Counted from the first letter of the stretch, positions 1-8,197 are shown. The stretch is DNA of 39,644 bases from an uncultured Bacteroides sp. (GCA_900766195.1 CAAFUN010000177.1:1-39644); one strand, 5' to 3'. Translations and numbers: made by a program. The notes: generated by a model not told the origin, from the letters alone.

Positions 1-174
1 CAAGAATAATTCCTTTCATAATTCATGTTTATAATTAACCGATAGAGCTACCTTATAGCCGACTCTATGTTTTCAGTATAGCCCATTTCTTCTAAAACAC
101 CCATTAAGGCCACTCCTGCTTACCGGAGCAAATTTCGGAAAGAATTATGACACTACAAAATAATAGCACGAAAA

Positions 175-666
175 TCAGTCGGCCAATTCTATAACTTCAA
201 GGTCTTTAAAAGTCCCCTTGTCTATAGCGAAACGCACTAATGTACGGGTTTTATGAAAGCCGGAAATGCCCGCAGCACCTGGATTTATATGAAGCATACC
301 CAGTGTTTTGTCATACTTCACTTTCAAGATATGAGAATGCCCGCTAATAAACAACTTAGGTGGACGAACCATAATACTTCCCCGGATGGAAGAATCATAA
401 TTACCGGGATAACCACCGATATGCTTTATCAATATTTCAGCATCATCAACGGTAAACCTGTTGATCTGCGGATACAATTGACGAATCTCCGTACCATCAA
501 TATTGCCGTAAACTGCGCGAAAAGGGCGAAATTCAGCCAACTTCTGAGCCACCTCAATTGAGCCGATATCTCCTGCATGCCAAATTTCGTCACACGGTTC
601 AAAATAATGAAGGTATTTTTCATCCCAGTACCCGTGTGTATCTGATAATAAACCTATTTTAGTCAT
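175..666 (-). CDS. YfcE/MJ0936-family metallophosphoesterase
   Basis: Predicted single-domain metal-dependent phosphoesterase of 163 residues, cytosolic, acting on phosphodiesters; the physiological substrate is unknown. The calcineurin-like motif set is complete: SDTHG at residues 8-12, HAGDIG, YGNID and GHSH near the C-terminus, which together supply the Asp, His and Asn ligands of a dinuclear metal site. The length fits the YfcE family (about 160-185 aa). I start it at the ATG at 664-666, because the reading frame upstream overlaps the gene's own -7 promoter element at 686-693 and adds non-conserved residues before the first beta strand. It is divergent from the polyphosphate kinase gene, and the two share a very short promoter region. 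The family call is firm; the substrate is not known. Confidence 0.9.
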   Translation of the reverse strand: MTKIGLLSDTHGYWDEKYLHYFEPCDEIWHAGDIGSIEVAQKLAEFRPFRAVYGNIDGTEIRQLYPQINRFTVDDAEILIKHIGGYPGNYDSSIRGSIMVRPPKLFISGHSHILKVKYDKTLGMLHINPGAAGISGFHKTRTLVRFAIDKGTFKDLEVIELAD

Positions 667-685
667 TTTCTTTTGTTTATCTGCA

Positions 686-693
686 CAAAGGTA
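686..693 (-). promoter_or_regulatory. Bacteroides-type -7 element for the phosphoesterase gene
   Basis: Read on the minus strand this is TACCTTTG, an exact match to the Bacteroides -7 consensus TAnnTTTG. It lies 20 bp upstream of the chosen ATG, so the leader would be short. No convincing -33 TTTG was found at the usual spacing. Confidence 0.55.
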
Positions 694-695
694 AG

Positions 696-703
696 TATAT
701 TTG
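696..703 (+). promoter_or_regulatory. Bacteroides-type -7 element for ppk
   Basis: TATATTTG matches the TAnnTTTG -7 consensus exactly, 18 bp before the ppk ATG. It sits back to back with the divergent -7 element at 686-693, only 2 bp apart, so the two promoters probably compete for RNA polymerase. Confidence 0.55.
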
Positions 704-721
704 GGCAAATCTTAATGCAAC

Positions 722-2794
722 ATGGGAAACCAATATCGCTATTTTAAACGAGACATTAGCTGGCTTTCTTTCAATTATAGAGTTTTAATGGAAGCATCAG
801 ATGATGCACTTCCTCTTTATGAGCGCATCAATTTCATGTCTATCTACTCCTCCAATCTGGAAGAATTCTACAAAATCCGTGTGGCCGACCATAAGGCTAT
901 TGTCAATGGAGTAACACAAAGTGACGAGGAAACAAGACATTCGGCTACCGAATTATTGAATGAAATTAATCTGACGGTAAACAGACAATTGGAAGACCGT
1001 ATCCGGATATATGAGAAGGAAATCATACCGGCACTCCGCCAGCAACACATTGTTTTCTACCAAGATGAAAACATACTGCCCCAGCATGATAGCTTTCTAC
1101 ACCTTTTCTTCAAAGAAGAGATATTCCCCTTTCTTCAGCCCGTACCCGTATCACAGGACAAAGTGGTTTCCTTCTTGAGAGACAACCGCTTGTATCTGGC
1201 AGTACAATTGCGCAGAAAGGGAAGTTTGGCTGAAGAACCCGAATTTTTTGAGTATTTTGTGATAAAGTTACCCTATAGCAAAGTGCCACGTTTTATAGAG
1301 CTGCCCAAGATTGGAGAGGACTATTACATCATGTATATTGAGGACATTATCAAAGCCAATCTCTCCACCATTTTTCCCGGTTATGAAGTCGACTGTAGTT
1401 ATTGCATCAAGATATCCAGAGACGCCGATATTCTGATAGACGATTCGGCAAACACTTCTGAGATAATAGAGCAGGTAAGGACGAAAGTAAAAAAACGAAA
1501 AATCGGTGCAATATGTCGTTTTGTATATGACAGGAGCATGCCTCCAAATTTCTTGGAATATCTGATGGGAGCATTCCATATAGACCCAAACGAGCTTGTG
1601 CCCGGAGACAGGCATCTCAACATGGAGGATCTTCGTAAATTGCCACATCCCGGGAAGACAGCAGACGTGCAACAGAAACCTCTTTCAATGAAATTGAATA
1701 TTCTAGATGAACAGGGTTCCATCTTTCATTATGTAACGAAGAAAGATTTGCTGCTGTATTACCCTTATCATTCCTTTGAGCATTTCATCCACTTTTTATA
1801 CGAGGCTGTGCATGAGCCAAGTGTATCGGACATCATGATAACTCAGTATAGAGTGGCCGATAATTCGGCAGTGATCAACACCCTGATAGCCGCTGCTCAA
1901 AACGGGAAAAAGGTTACTGTCTTCGTTGAGTTGAAAGCTCGTTTTGACGAAGAGAATAATCTGGTCACTGCCAAAATGATGGAAGATGCAGGTATCAATA
2001 TCATATACAGTATACCAAAGCTGAAAGTACATGCAAAAGTAGCTCTTATCTTATATGAAGGTAAAGGAGAAGAAGAGAGGAACGGTTATGCTTACATCAG
2101 TACAGGAAACTTCAACGAAAGTACAGCAACACTCTATGCCGATTGCGGATTGTTTACTTGCGACAAAGCAATAGTAAACGACCTGCACCACCTGTTCCAA
2201 ACCTTGCAAGGCAAAGAGACTCCGGCCTTTCAGAAGCTGTTGGTTGCTCGTTTTAATCTTATTCCTGAACTAACTAAACTGATTGATTGTGAAATAGAGT
2301 TAGCCAAAGCAGGAGGTAAAGGTCGGATTATATTAAAAATGAATGCTCTGCAAGATACGGAAATGATCAATCGTCTATATGAAGCCTCTGAAGCGGGAGT
2401 AGAGATCGATTTAATTATAAGGGGAATATGTTGCCTTATACCGAGACAGCCCTACAGCAGTAACATTCGTATTACTCGCATCGTCGATACCTTTTTGGAG
2501 CATGCCCGTGTATGGTATTTCGGCAATAATGGAGATCCCAAACTATTCCTCGGTTCCCCTGACTGGATGCGACGAAATCTTTATCGCCGGATAGAAGCCA
2601 TTACGCCAATACTAGATGATAGCTTGAAGCAAGAGCTGATTGATATGCTCAGCATTCAGCTCAACGACAAAAGAAAAGCCTGCTTTGTAGATTACAAGCT
2701 ACAGAATTGCAGAAAATCTGTTGAGCCACAAAAAGAGAAAGTGCGTGCACAATATACCTTTTATGAATACCTCAAAGAGAAAAACCAGAAATAA
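722..2794 (+). CDS. ppk1: Polyphosphate kinase 1
   Basis: Full-length 690-residue PPK1, which reversibly transfers the ATP gamma-phosphate onto inorganic polyphosphate. The N-terminal domain is recognisable by RDISWLSFNYRVL and SNLEEFYKIRVADH. The two phospholipase-D-like catalytic halves follow. The first carries KVHAKVAL with His437, the counterpart of the autophosphorylated histidine of the family, and the glycine- and asparagine-rich STGNFNESTA loop. The second carries EHARVWYFGN with His594 and LGSPDWMRRNL. Nothing is truncated. The gene runs towards the CCA-adding enzyme gene, with 3 bp between the stop codons, so the two transcripts probably overlap at their 3' ends. The role is polyphosphate storage and stress physiology. 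Confidence 0.96.
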   Translation: MGNQYRYFKRDISWLSFNYRVLMEASDDALPLYERINFMSIYSSNLEEFYKIRVADHKAIVNGVTQSDEETRHSATELLNEINLTVNRQLEDRIRIYEKEIIPALRQQHIVFYQDENILPQHDSFLHLFFKEEIFPFLQPVPVSQDKVVSFLRDNRLYLAVQLRRKGSLAEEPEFFEYFVIKLPYSKVPRFIELPKIGEDYYIMYIEDIIKANLSTIFPGYEVDCSYCIKISRDADILIDDSANTSEIIEQVRTKVKKRKIGAICRFVYDRSMPPNFLEYLMGAFHIDPNELVPGDRHLNMEDLRKLPHPGKTADVQQKPLSMKLNILDEQGSIFHYVTKKDLLLYYPYHSFEHFIHFLYEAVHEPSVSDIMITQYRVADNSAVINTLIAAAQNGKKVTVFVELKARFDEENNLVTAKMMEDAGINIIYSIPKLKVHAKVALILYEGKGEEERNGYAYISTGNFNESTATLYADCGLFTCDKAIVNDLHHLFQTLQGKETPAFQKLLVARFNLIPELTKLIDCEIELAKAGGKGRIILKMNALQDTEMINRLYEASEAGVEIDLIIRGICCLIPRQPYSSNIRITRIVDTFLEHARVWYFGNNGDPKLFLGSPDWMRRNLYRRIEAITPILDDSLKQELIDMLSIQLNDKRKACFVDYKLQNCRKSVEPQKEKVRAQYTFYEYLKEKNQK

Positions 2795-2797
2795 CAA

Positions 2798-4228
2798 TCA
2801 AACTTTAGACAATCCCATTTTTTTAGCACGCTCAAGCATAAATGCGTATGCTGCTTCATATTCATTAGGAATTACTCCATCAAGAATGGCATCCTTGATA
2901 GCACTTTTCAATGCTCCCACCTTTTGACAAGGAGGCAGATTGAACGTTTTCATAATTTCTTCTCCACTCACAGGAGGTTGGAAATTACGGATACGATCAC
3001 GCTCTTCCAAATCTTTCAGTTTCTGACGAACTAGTTGAAAGTTACTCAAAAAACGTTGTTTGCGTTCCATGTTTTTGGAAGTAATATCGGCTTCACAAAG
3101 CATCATCAGATCATCAATATCATCTCCTGCTTCAAAGAGTAAACGACGTACGGCCGAATCACTAACCACGTCATCGGCAATCACTATTGGGCGCATGTGC
3201 AAGCTCACTAACTTCTGCACATATTTCATTTTTTCATTCATGGGTAGCTTCATTCTCCGAAAGATATCAACCACCATTTTCTCACCAACAAAATTATGAT
3301 TATGAAACGTCCATCCCACACGTGGCTCCCAACGCTTAGTTGCAGGCTTGGCTATGTCATGCAGCATAGCTGCCCAACGCAACCACAAATTATCGGTAAC
3401 CCTACTGATATTATCTACTACCTCCAACGTATGATAGAAATTGTCCTTATGCGCTTTTCCATTTATAGTTTCAACACCTTGCAAAGCCACTAATTCAGGA
3501 AAGATCAAAGCTAATAACCCTGAACGTTCCAAGTCAATAAAGCCTTTTGAGGGGACAGATGTGAGCATTATCTTATTCAATTCATCGGCAATGCGCTCTT
3601 TAGAAATAATAGAGATGCGCTCTTTATTCCGACTTAACGACTCAAAAGTGTTGTCATCAATATAAAAGTTGAGTTGTGCAGCAAACCGTATACAACGCAT
3701 CATCCTTAATGGATCATCACTAAAAGTCACATCCGGATCAAGAGGTGTACGGATCGTTTTCTCTTTCATATCCTGAATACCACCAAATGGGTCGACTAGT
3801 TCACCAAACCGAGGTTTATTGAGGCATATTGCTAACGCATTAATGGTAAAGTCGCGCCTATTCTGATCATCTTCCAGTGTACCGTCTTCCACTGCAGGCT
3901 TGCGGGAATCATGCTGATAGGACTCTTTGCGAGCACCAACAAACTCTACTTCCAAACCATGATATTTAAGCTGCGCCGTACCGAAATTCTTGAAGAAAGA
4001 AACATAAGCTCCTTTACCTAAACGGTTAGCCAATGCCTGAGCCATGCTGATGCCACTACCAACTACAACCACATCTATATCGTTAGATGGACGTTGCAAG
4101 AAAATATCACGTACATACCCTCCTACTATATAGCATTCAAGCCCAAGTTCATCCGCTGTTTCAGATATAAGTTTGAAGATTTCATCCTTCAAATGTTCCT
4201 TCAATTCTTCTGTTGTCAACTCTATCAT
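2798..4228 (-). CDS. CCA tRNA nucleotidyltransferase / HD-domain protein
   Basis: A 476-residue member of the class II nucleotidyltransferase family that adds or repairs the 3' CCA of tRNA (or adds poly(A); the two activities cannot be separated by eye). The head domain has the IVGGYVRD motif and the DIDVVVVG two-metal Asp pair. These are followed by RRDFTINALA, the PFGG turn, and DPLRMMRCIRFAAQL, which are typical family motifs. The C-terminal half carries an HD phosphohydrolase domain with AAMLHDIAKP. I start at the ATG at 4226-4228 (MIELTTEELKEHL). The longer frame to 4291 adds 21 unconserved residues and would leave no room for the leader between the gene and its -7 element at 4341-4348. 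It converges on ppk1. Confidence 0.93.
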   Translation of the reverse strand: MIELTTEELKEHLKDEIFKLISETADELGLECYIVGGYVRDIFLQRPSNDIDVVVVGSGISMAQALANRLGKGAYVSFFKNFGTAQLKYHGLEVEFVGARKESYQHDSRKPAVEDGTLEDDQNRRDFTINALAICLNKPRFGELVDPFGGIQDMKEKTIRTPLDPDVTFSDDPLRMMRCIRFAAQLNFYIDDNTFESLSRNKERISIISKERIADELNKIMLTSVPSKGFIDLERSGLLALIFPELVALQGVETINGKAHKDNFYHTLEVVDNISRVTDNLWLRWAAMLHDIAKPATKRWEPRVGWTFHNHNFVGEKMVVDIFRRMKLPMNEKMKYVQKLVSLHMRPIVIADDVVSDSAVRRLLFEAGDDIDDLMMLCEADITSKNMERKQRFLSNFQLVRQKLKDLEERDRIRNFQPPVSGEEIMKTFNLPPCQKVGALKSAIKDAILDGVIPNEYEAAYAFMLERAKKMGLSKV

Positions 4229-4340
4229 ACACAAATCTACAAAGAAATCAAATAAAATGGTAGCACACCTAAAATCAGAGTCTACTATCATTCCGGCATC
4301 TGCAATATGTCACTTGCCGTTAGTTTTTAAATTGAGGATG

Positions 4341-4348
4341 CAAAGATA
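4341..4348 (-). promoter_or_regulatory. -7 element for the CCA-adding enzyme gene
   Basis: On the minus strand this reads TATCTTTG, an exact TAnnTTTG match. The start codon at 4228 is about 110 bp downstream, giving a leader of roughly 105 nt. It is divergent from the + strand element 13 bp away at 4362-4369. Confidence 0.45.
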
Positions 4349-4361
4349 CGGATATTATTTA

Positions 4362-4369
4362 TAATTTTG
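4362..4369 (+). promoter_or_regulatory. -7 element for the coiled-coil lipoprotein gene
   Basis: TAATTTTG fits TAnnTTTG exactly and lies 23 bp before the ATG at 4393. It is the second of three back-to-back or start-proximal promoter pairs in this region. Confidence 0.5.
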
Positions 4370-4392
4370 CGATGTAATATAAAAGAGATGTC

Positions 4393-5226
4393 ATGAAGAA
4401 ACTCGCATTCCTTACTTGTGTTTGTATCGTCTTTATAAGTTGTAACAACGTTGAAAAGAAAGGCGAAGAAAGGCTCGAAATGGCTCGCAAAGCATTTGAA
4501 CGTGGAGATTACAGCGAAGCAAAAATACAAATTGACAGCATTAAGATACTTTATCCCAAAGCATTTGAGGCTCGTAAGAAAGGTGTCGGTTTATTGCAAG
4601 AAGTAGAGCTGAAGGAACAAACGAAAAGCTTAATCTATCTGGATAGCTTGCTCAAACAAAAGGAGAAAGAGCTTAGTGTAATGAAAGAGAAGTTTACCTT
4701 CGAAAAGAATGCAGAGTACCAAAGTATAGGCAACTATTTTTATCCAACTCAAACAGTCGAAAAGAATCTGCACCGTTCTTTCCTTCGTTTTCAAGTTAAC
4801 GAAAAAGGAGAGATGATCATGACATCCATTTATTGTGGAGGTCGCAATATCCACCATACTTCAGTAAAAGCAACAGCTCCTGATGGAAGCTTTGCGCAGA
4901 CACCTCCTTCTAAAGACATTTACGAGACCACCGACCTTGGTGAGAAAATAGAGAAAGCCGATTATAAGAAAGGAGAAGACGGAGGAGTCATTGATTTCCT
5001 CTACCTCAACAAAGATAAAAATATCCGAATCGAGTTTATGGGTGACCACAACTATGCTTTTACGCTGCCTGCAGCAGACAAAACCGCCCTTACAAACATA
5101 TATGAACTGGCGCAAACACTTACTGCTGTTTCTCAAATAAAAAAAGAACAGGAAGAAGCTAATCTAAAATCAAGATTCATTAAAAAGATGAAAGAAAAAG
5201 ATGAGAAGATGGACTCCCACCAATAA
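4393..5226 (+). CDS. Coiled-coil lipoprotein, function unknown
   Basis: A 277-residue predicted lipoprotein. Residues 1-17 are a short lipoprotein signal peptide ending in the lipobox FISC, with Cys17 as the lipidated residue. Residues 20-110 are strongly charged (E/K/R-rich, with ARKAF, LLQEVELKEQ and LLKQKEKELSVMKEK) and read as a helical, TPR-like or coiled-coil region. A central part (about 110-240) has alternating strands, including a YCGGRNIHHTS segment and a DFLYLNKDKNIRIEF segment. The C-terminus is again a basic/acidic helix. I recognise no enzymatic motif. It resembles hypothetical Bacteroides lipoproteins; it is probably periplasm-facing and attached to a membrane. It is monocistronic, followed by a long inverted repeat. 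Confidence 0.8.
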   Translation: MKKLAFLTCVCIVFISCNNVEKKGEERLEMARKAFERGDYSEAKIQIDSIKILYPKAFEARKKGVGLLQEVELKEQTKSLIYLDSLLKQKEKELSVMKEKFTFEKNAEYQSIGNYFYPTQTVEKNLHRSFLRFQVNEKGEMIMTSIYCGGRNIHHTSVKATAPDGSFAQTPPSKDIYETTDLGEKIEKADYKKGEDGGVIDFLYLNKDKNIRIEFMGDHNYAFTLPAADKTALTNIYELAQTLTAVSQIKKEQEEANLKSRFIKKMKEKDEKMDSHQ

Positions 5227-5296
5227 ATCGGTACAAAGTATTATCGAAACTTGAAATATTTAAAAAGGCAATCTTGCTATTAATATCTGTAACGGC

Positions 5297-5370
5297 GAGG
5301 GTGTAATTTAAACGGTGTAAGCAAAGTTAATAATTAATTTCAATGCTTACACCGTTTAAATTACACTCTC
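5297..5370. repeat. Long near-perfect inverted repeat (27-nt arms, 20-nt spacer)
   Basis: The arms 5297-5323 and 5344-5370 are reverse complements at 26 of 27 positions; the single mismatch is at 5300/5367. The core of each arm is gtgtaatttaaacggtgtaa or its complement. The 20-nt AT-rich spacer itself contains the palindrome ttaataattaa. It starts 70 bp after the stop of the lipoprotein gene and has no following T-run, so a plain intrinsic terminator is not a perfect fit. A MITE remnant or RNA-processing hairpin is equally possible. Confidence 0.75.
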
Positions 5371-5580
5371 CAGCCCAATAAAATTAATGAGTTCTTGCAA
5401 TATTCGACTTTAATATTTCTCTACTCTAACATGAAAGCAGTACAGAGCAATATCATAAGATACTGTCCTGCATTATTTAAAGCCCATAAATGAATAATAA
5501 TATAAAAGATTCTCCTTACATCTTTTTGTGTGAAAAGTTTCTTTATATCACAATTAGTATACCCTCCCAGTTAACTTTCT

Positions 5581-5609
5581 CTAAACTTAATCAAGTATCG
5601 AAAGTTTAG
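5581..5609. promoter_or_regulatory. Candidate operator palindrome upstream of the HAD-DUF3667 gene
   Basis: ctaaactt at 5581-5588 and aagtttag at 5602-5609 form an 8-bp dyad with a 13-nt spacer. It is centred about 48 bp upstream of the -7 element, where an activator or repressor could bind. No DNA-binding protein is encoded nearby, so this is only a candidate. Confidence 0.25.
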
Positions 5610-5639
5610 CATAACCTCTTTAAAATCAGATTTCTTTCA

Positions 5640-5647
5640 TACTTTTG
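5640..5647 (+). promoter_or_regulatory. -7 element of the HAD-DUF3667 gene
   Basis: TACTTTTG matches TAnnTTTG and ends 12 bp before the ATG at 5660, predicting a leader of only a few nucleotides. This also argues against a TTG start at 5645, which lies inside the element. Confidence 0.55.
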
Positions 5648-5659
5648 CAAAAAAACGAC

Positions 5660-7654
5660 ATGGGCTACTCTACCTACCTTTTCGATTTTGACTATACACT
5701 TGTCGATTCATCCAAAGGAATACTGACATGTTTTAGGAATGTACTAACTAAACATGGTTATACTGATGTAACCGACGATCAAATAAAACAAACAATTGGG
5801 CGAACATTAGAAGAATCATTCAGTATACTCACTAGCATTACAGAGAAAGATCAATTAGAGCTTTTCAGAAAAGAATACACAAAGGAGGCTGACATTTATA
5901 TGACATCCAACACAGTATTCTTTCTTGAAACAAAATCAGTACTTAACGCGCTAAAGGATGCAGGAGCAATCATCGGTATCATTTCAACCAAATATCGATA
6001 TAGAATAAAGGAATTACTTGACCAACATTTACCCGATAATTTCTTCAATATAATTATTGGAGGGGAAGATGTTTCGACAGCAAATCCCTCTCCTGAAGGG
6101 ATATTACTTGCGATGAAGCATCTTAACGTTTCTAAGGAAGAGACTCTCTATATTGGAGACAGCATCGTTGACGCAAAAGCAGCAGAGGCAGCCAACGTAG
6201 ATTTTGCAGGAGTACTGCATGGGGTGACAACGGCAGAAGAGCTTAGTCAGTATTCGCATGTAAAAATAATGAAGACGTTAGAAGGATTGCTACAAGTTGA
6301 AAAACCGATAACATCTACTCAAACAACGTCTATTCAAAAGAAGCACTCCAAAGAAAAAGAAAGAACTAATACCCATCAACCTAAACTTTGGAAGAGAGTT
6401 TTATTCTTGACAACATTGGCTATAACAGGCATGCTGGCCATTGCAGAATTATTAGTTGCCGAAAGCTGCTTCTTTGCCATAATTTTTTCATTAATTGTCG
6501 TATTATACTTTCGAAGAAGAGGCATTCCCGTCAGGATAAGAAAGTCTTTTCCCAAATGGACAAACAAATTCGAGACTTATACACGACTCTTCCATCTCAA
6601 ACAGATAAATGGACACATTCCCTCCCCTCTTCTTAACAACAGTACAATATGTTTGAATTGCAATAACACATATACCGGAAATTATTGCAATCGGTGCGGA
6701 CAAAGCAAGAAAACTGCCCGACTCTCTTTTACCCATGGAGTTAAAAATATATTTGGAGGACTAAGCCACATGGAGCATGGTTTTTGGGGCACTCTCTTCG
6801 AATTATTGTATCGTCCCGGATATATGATAGGTGATTTCATAAGAGGAAAACGAGCTCACCATCTTGGTCCCTTCCATGCACTTTTTCTTTTAGCTGCTCT
6901 TTATATACTATTAGTTAAATTCGTTGATCCAAATGCATTAAAGCAAGAAGAAGAACAACAACCTAAAGTTATAAAAACAGAACAGTTGGATATGGTGAGA
7001 GAACAACTACAACAAGAACTAAGTACAATTAATAATGAACAAAAGAAAGAGGCAATAATTCAACTTCAAAAATATCTGAATAAAGACAGCTTGAACAACA
7101 TGCAGGATAAGCAAGGATTGGTTGCTAAAAAAACAAGGCACAGGACCGGATTTATCGCAGAATTGTCAAAAGCTCATGGCGAAACATACAATTATATCCA
7201 GCAAAAGCTGAGTAATAACCCTTTCCTTCAAAAAGTATGGGATCTACTACACCACTGGGCACATGGCAACAAAGCTGCAAGCATTATACTAACATTACCC
7301 GTTTTTGCGTTTGCAACTCGCATGGCTTTCCGTAAGCGTACATATATGACAGGGCTGAATACTACCGAGCACCTATTTATACAAGCATACATCGCAGCAC
7401 AAATCCTATTAATCAGCTGTCTCTACTTTCCATTCAATGGGAAAGCTCAGATAAATGAATTATATGATGTCCCAAACTGGATTATTTTTCTTCTTTTTTG
7501 GTGGGATTACAAACAGCTCTTTCGCGGAACTTGGACAAAAAGTTTTCTGCGCACACTCCTGATGTTCCTCTATAGTCTTTTAATCATAATAGTACTTGCA
7601 ATAATAGTAATCACCTTAATAATAAGCGGAATATATTTGATAAAAGCTATTTGA
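5660..7654 (+). CDS. HAD-superfamily phosphatase fused to a zinc-ribbon membrane domain (DUF3667-like)
   Basis: A 664-residue protein with two unrelated halves. Residues 1-215 are a complete HAD-IA phosphatase of the phosphoglycolate phosphatase type. Motif I is DFDYT (Asp9, Asp11), motif II is IISTK, and motif IV is GDSIVDA (Asp167, Asp171), with a helical cap between. A charged linker leads to two predicted membrane helices (about 245-290). Next is a zinc ribbon (Cys331, Cys334, Cys343, Cys346) with the CGQ signature of the DUF3667 family, and then the ELLYRPGYMIGDFIRGKR and LGPFHALFLLAALY segments. An acid/basic soluble helix and about four C-terminal membrane helices follow. DUF3667 proteins normally stand alone. 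I infer a membrane-anchored phosphatase; the substrate is unknown. No frameshift or internal start supports two separate genes. Confidence 0.85.
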   Translation: MGYSTYLFDFDYTLVDSSKGILTCFRNVLTKHGYTDVTDDQIKQTIGRTLEESFSILTSITEKDQLELFRKEYTKEADIYMTSNTVFFLETKSVLNALKDAGAIIGIISTKYRYRIKELLDQHLPDNFFNIIIGGEDVSTANPSPEGILLAMKHLNVSKEETLYIGDSIVDAKAAEAANVDFAGVLHGVTTAEELSQYSHVKIMKTLEGLLQVEKPITSTQTTSIQKKHSKEKERTNTHQPKLWKRVLFLTTLAITGMLAIAELLVAESCFFAIIFSLIVVLYFRRRGIPVRIRKSFPKWTNKFETYTRLFHLKQINGHIPSPLLNNSTICLNCNNTYTGNYCNRCGQSKKTARLSFTHGVKNIFGGLSHMEHGFWGTLFELLYRPGYMIGDFIRGKRAHHLGPFHALFLLAALYILLVKFVDPNALKQEEEQQPKVIKTEQLDMVREQLQQELSTINNEQKKEAIIQLQKYLNKDSLNNMQDKQGLVAKKTRHRTGFIAELSKAHGETYNYIQQKLSNNPFLQKVWDLLHHWAHGNKAASIILTLPVFAFATRMAFRKRTYMTGLNTTEHLFIQAYIAAQILLISCLYFPFNGKAQINELYDVPNWIIFLLFWWDYKQLFRGTWTKSFLRTLLMFLYSLLIIIVLAIIVITLIISGIYLIKAI

Positions 7655-7733
7655 AATTAACAGCTATACTATATTGTCCTAAACATTACAATAGCATTAT
7701 TTCCACTTAGGCTTTATAAAAAGAAGAGCAACA

Positions 7734-7765
7734 TTTGGGCGTTTTGAATAAAAAAAGTATCTTTG
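7734..7765 (+). promoter_or_regulatory. Complete Bacteroides promoter (-33 and -7) of rplU-rpmA
   Basis: TTTG at 7734-7737 and TATCTTTG at 7758-7765 are separated by exactly 20 bp, the textbook Bacteroides arrangement. It is the best promoter in the window, as expected for ribosomal protein genes. The predicted start is near 7772, leaving a leader of about 85 nt. Confidence 0.8.
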
Positions 7766-7783
7766 TGCCCGATTATTCCGAAA

Positions 7784-7826
7784 CGGGTTTAATAAAAGAG
7801 TTCTCTAAGAGATTAGAGACCACCCG
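7784..7826 (+). promoter_or_regulatory. Structured leader of rplU, candidate ribosomal-protein autoregulatory element
   Basis: Within the 85-nt leader an inner 7-bp perfect hairpin (tctctaa, gaga, ttagaga at 7802-7819) is enclosed by a 5-bp outer stem (cgggt 7784-7788 with acccg 7822-7826). Ribosomal-protein leaders often bind their own product. That function here is inferred only from position and structure. Confidence 0.35.
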
Positions 7827-7856
7827 ACGGAGCTAACTTATACATTATTATAAGAA

Positions 7857-8174
7857 ATGTACGCAATTGTAGAAATTAACGGTCAGCAATTTAAAGCAGA
7901 AGCTGGCAAGAAGCTGTTTGTACACCACATTCAAAACGGCGAGAATGGTGCAACAGTTGAATTTGACAAAGTTCTTTTGGTTGACAAAGAAGGTGCAATT
8001 ACTGTAGGTGCTCCTACTGTAAAAGGTGCTAAAGTGGTTTGCCAAATCGTATCCAACTTGGTAAAAGGCGATAAAGTTCTGATCTTCCACAAAAAGAAAA
8101 GAAAAGGTCACCGCAAATTGAACGGTCATCGTCAACAATTTACAGAGTTAACAATTACAGAAGTAGTAGCTTAA
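7857..8174 (+). CDS. rplU: 50S ribosomal protein L21
   Basis: The 105-residue protein is the usual length for L21. It has the characteristic N-terminus MYAIVEINGQQFKAEAGKKL, the KVLLVDKEGAITVGAPTV segment, and the basic KKKRKGHRKLNGHRQQFT tail that contacts 23S rRNA. It is the first gene of a two-gene operon with rpmA, 23 bp apart, driven by the strong promoter at 7734-7765. There is nothing abnormal. Confidence 0.98.
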   Translation: MYAIVEINGQQFKAEAGKKLFVHHIQNGENGATVEFDKVLLVDKEGAITVGAPTVKGAKVVCQIVSNLVKGDKVLIFHKKKRKGHRKLNGHRQQFTELTITEVVA

Positions 8175-8197
8175 TCATTTTAAACAGTTAAGAAGAA

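Larger units (their letters stand above)
5227..5659. other. Gene-free region with inverted repeats
   Basis: There is no credible coding sequence here. It contains the 27-nt inverted repeat at 5297-5370, an 8-bp palindrome (ctaaactt / aagtttag) at 5581-5609, and the -7 element of the next gene at 5640-5647. The rest is AT-rich and unremarkable. Confidence 0.6.

Noticed and set aside
5297..5370. Invertible promoter or recombinase site
   Set aside because: The 20-nt spacer is too short to hold a promoter that could be flipped, and no site-specific recombinase is encoded in the window.
5645..5659. TTG start for the HAD-DUF3667 protein
   Set aside because: TTG lies inside the TAnnTTTG promoter element; the ATG at 5660 directly precedes the first beta strand of the HAD fold.
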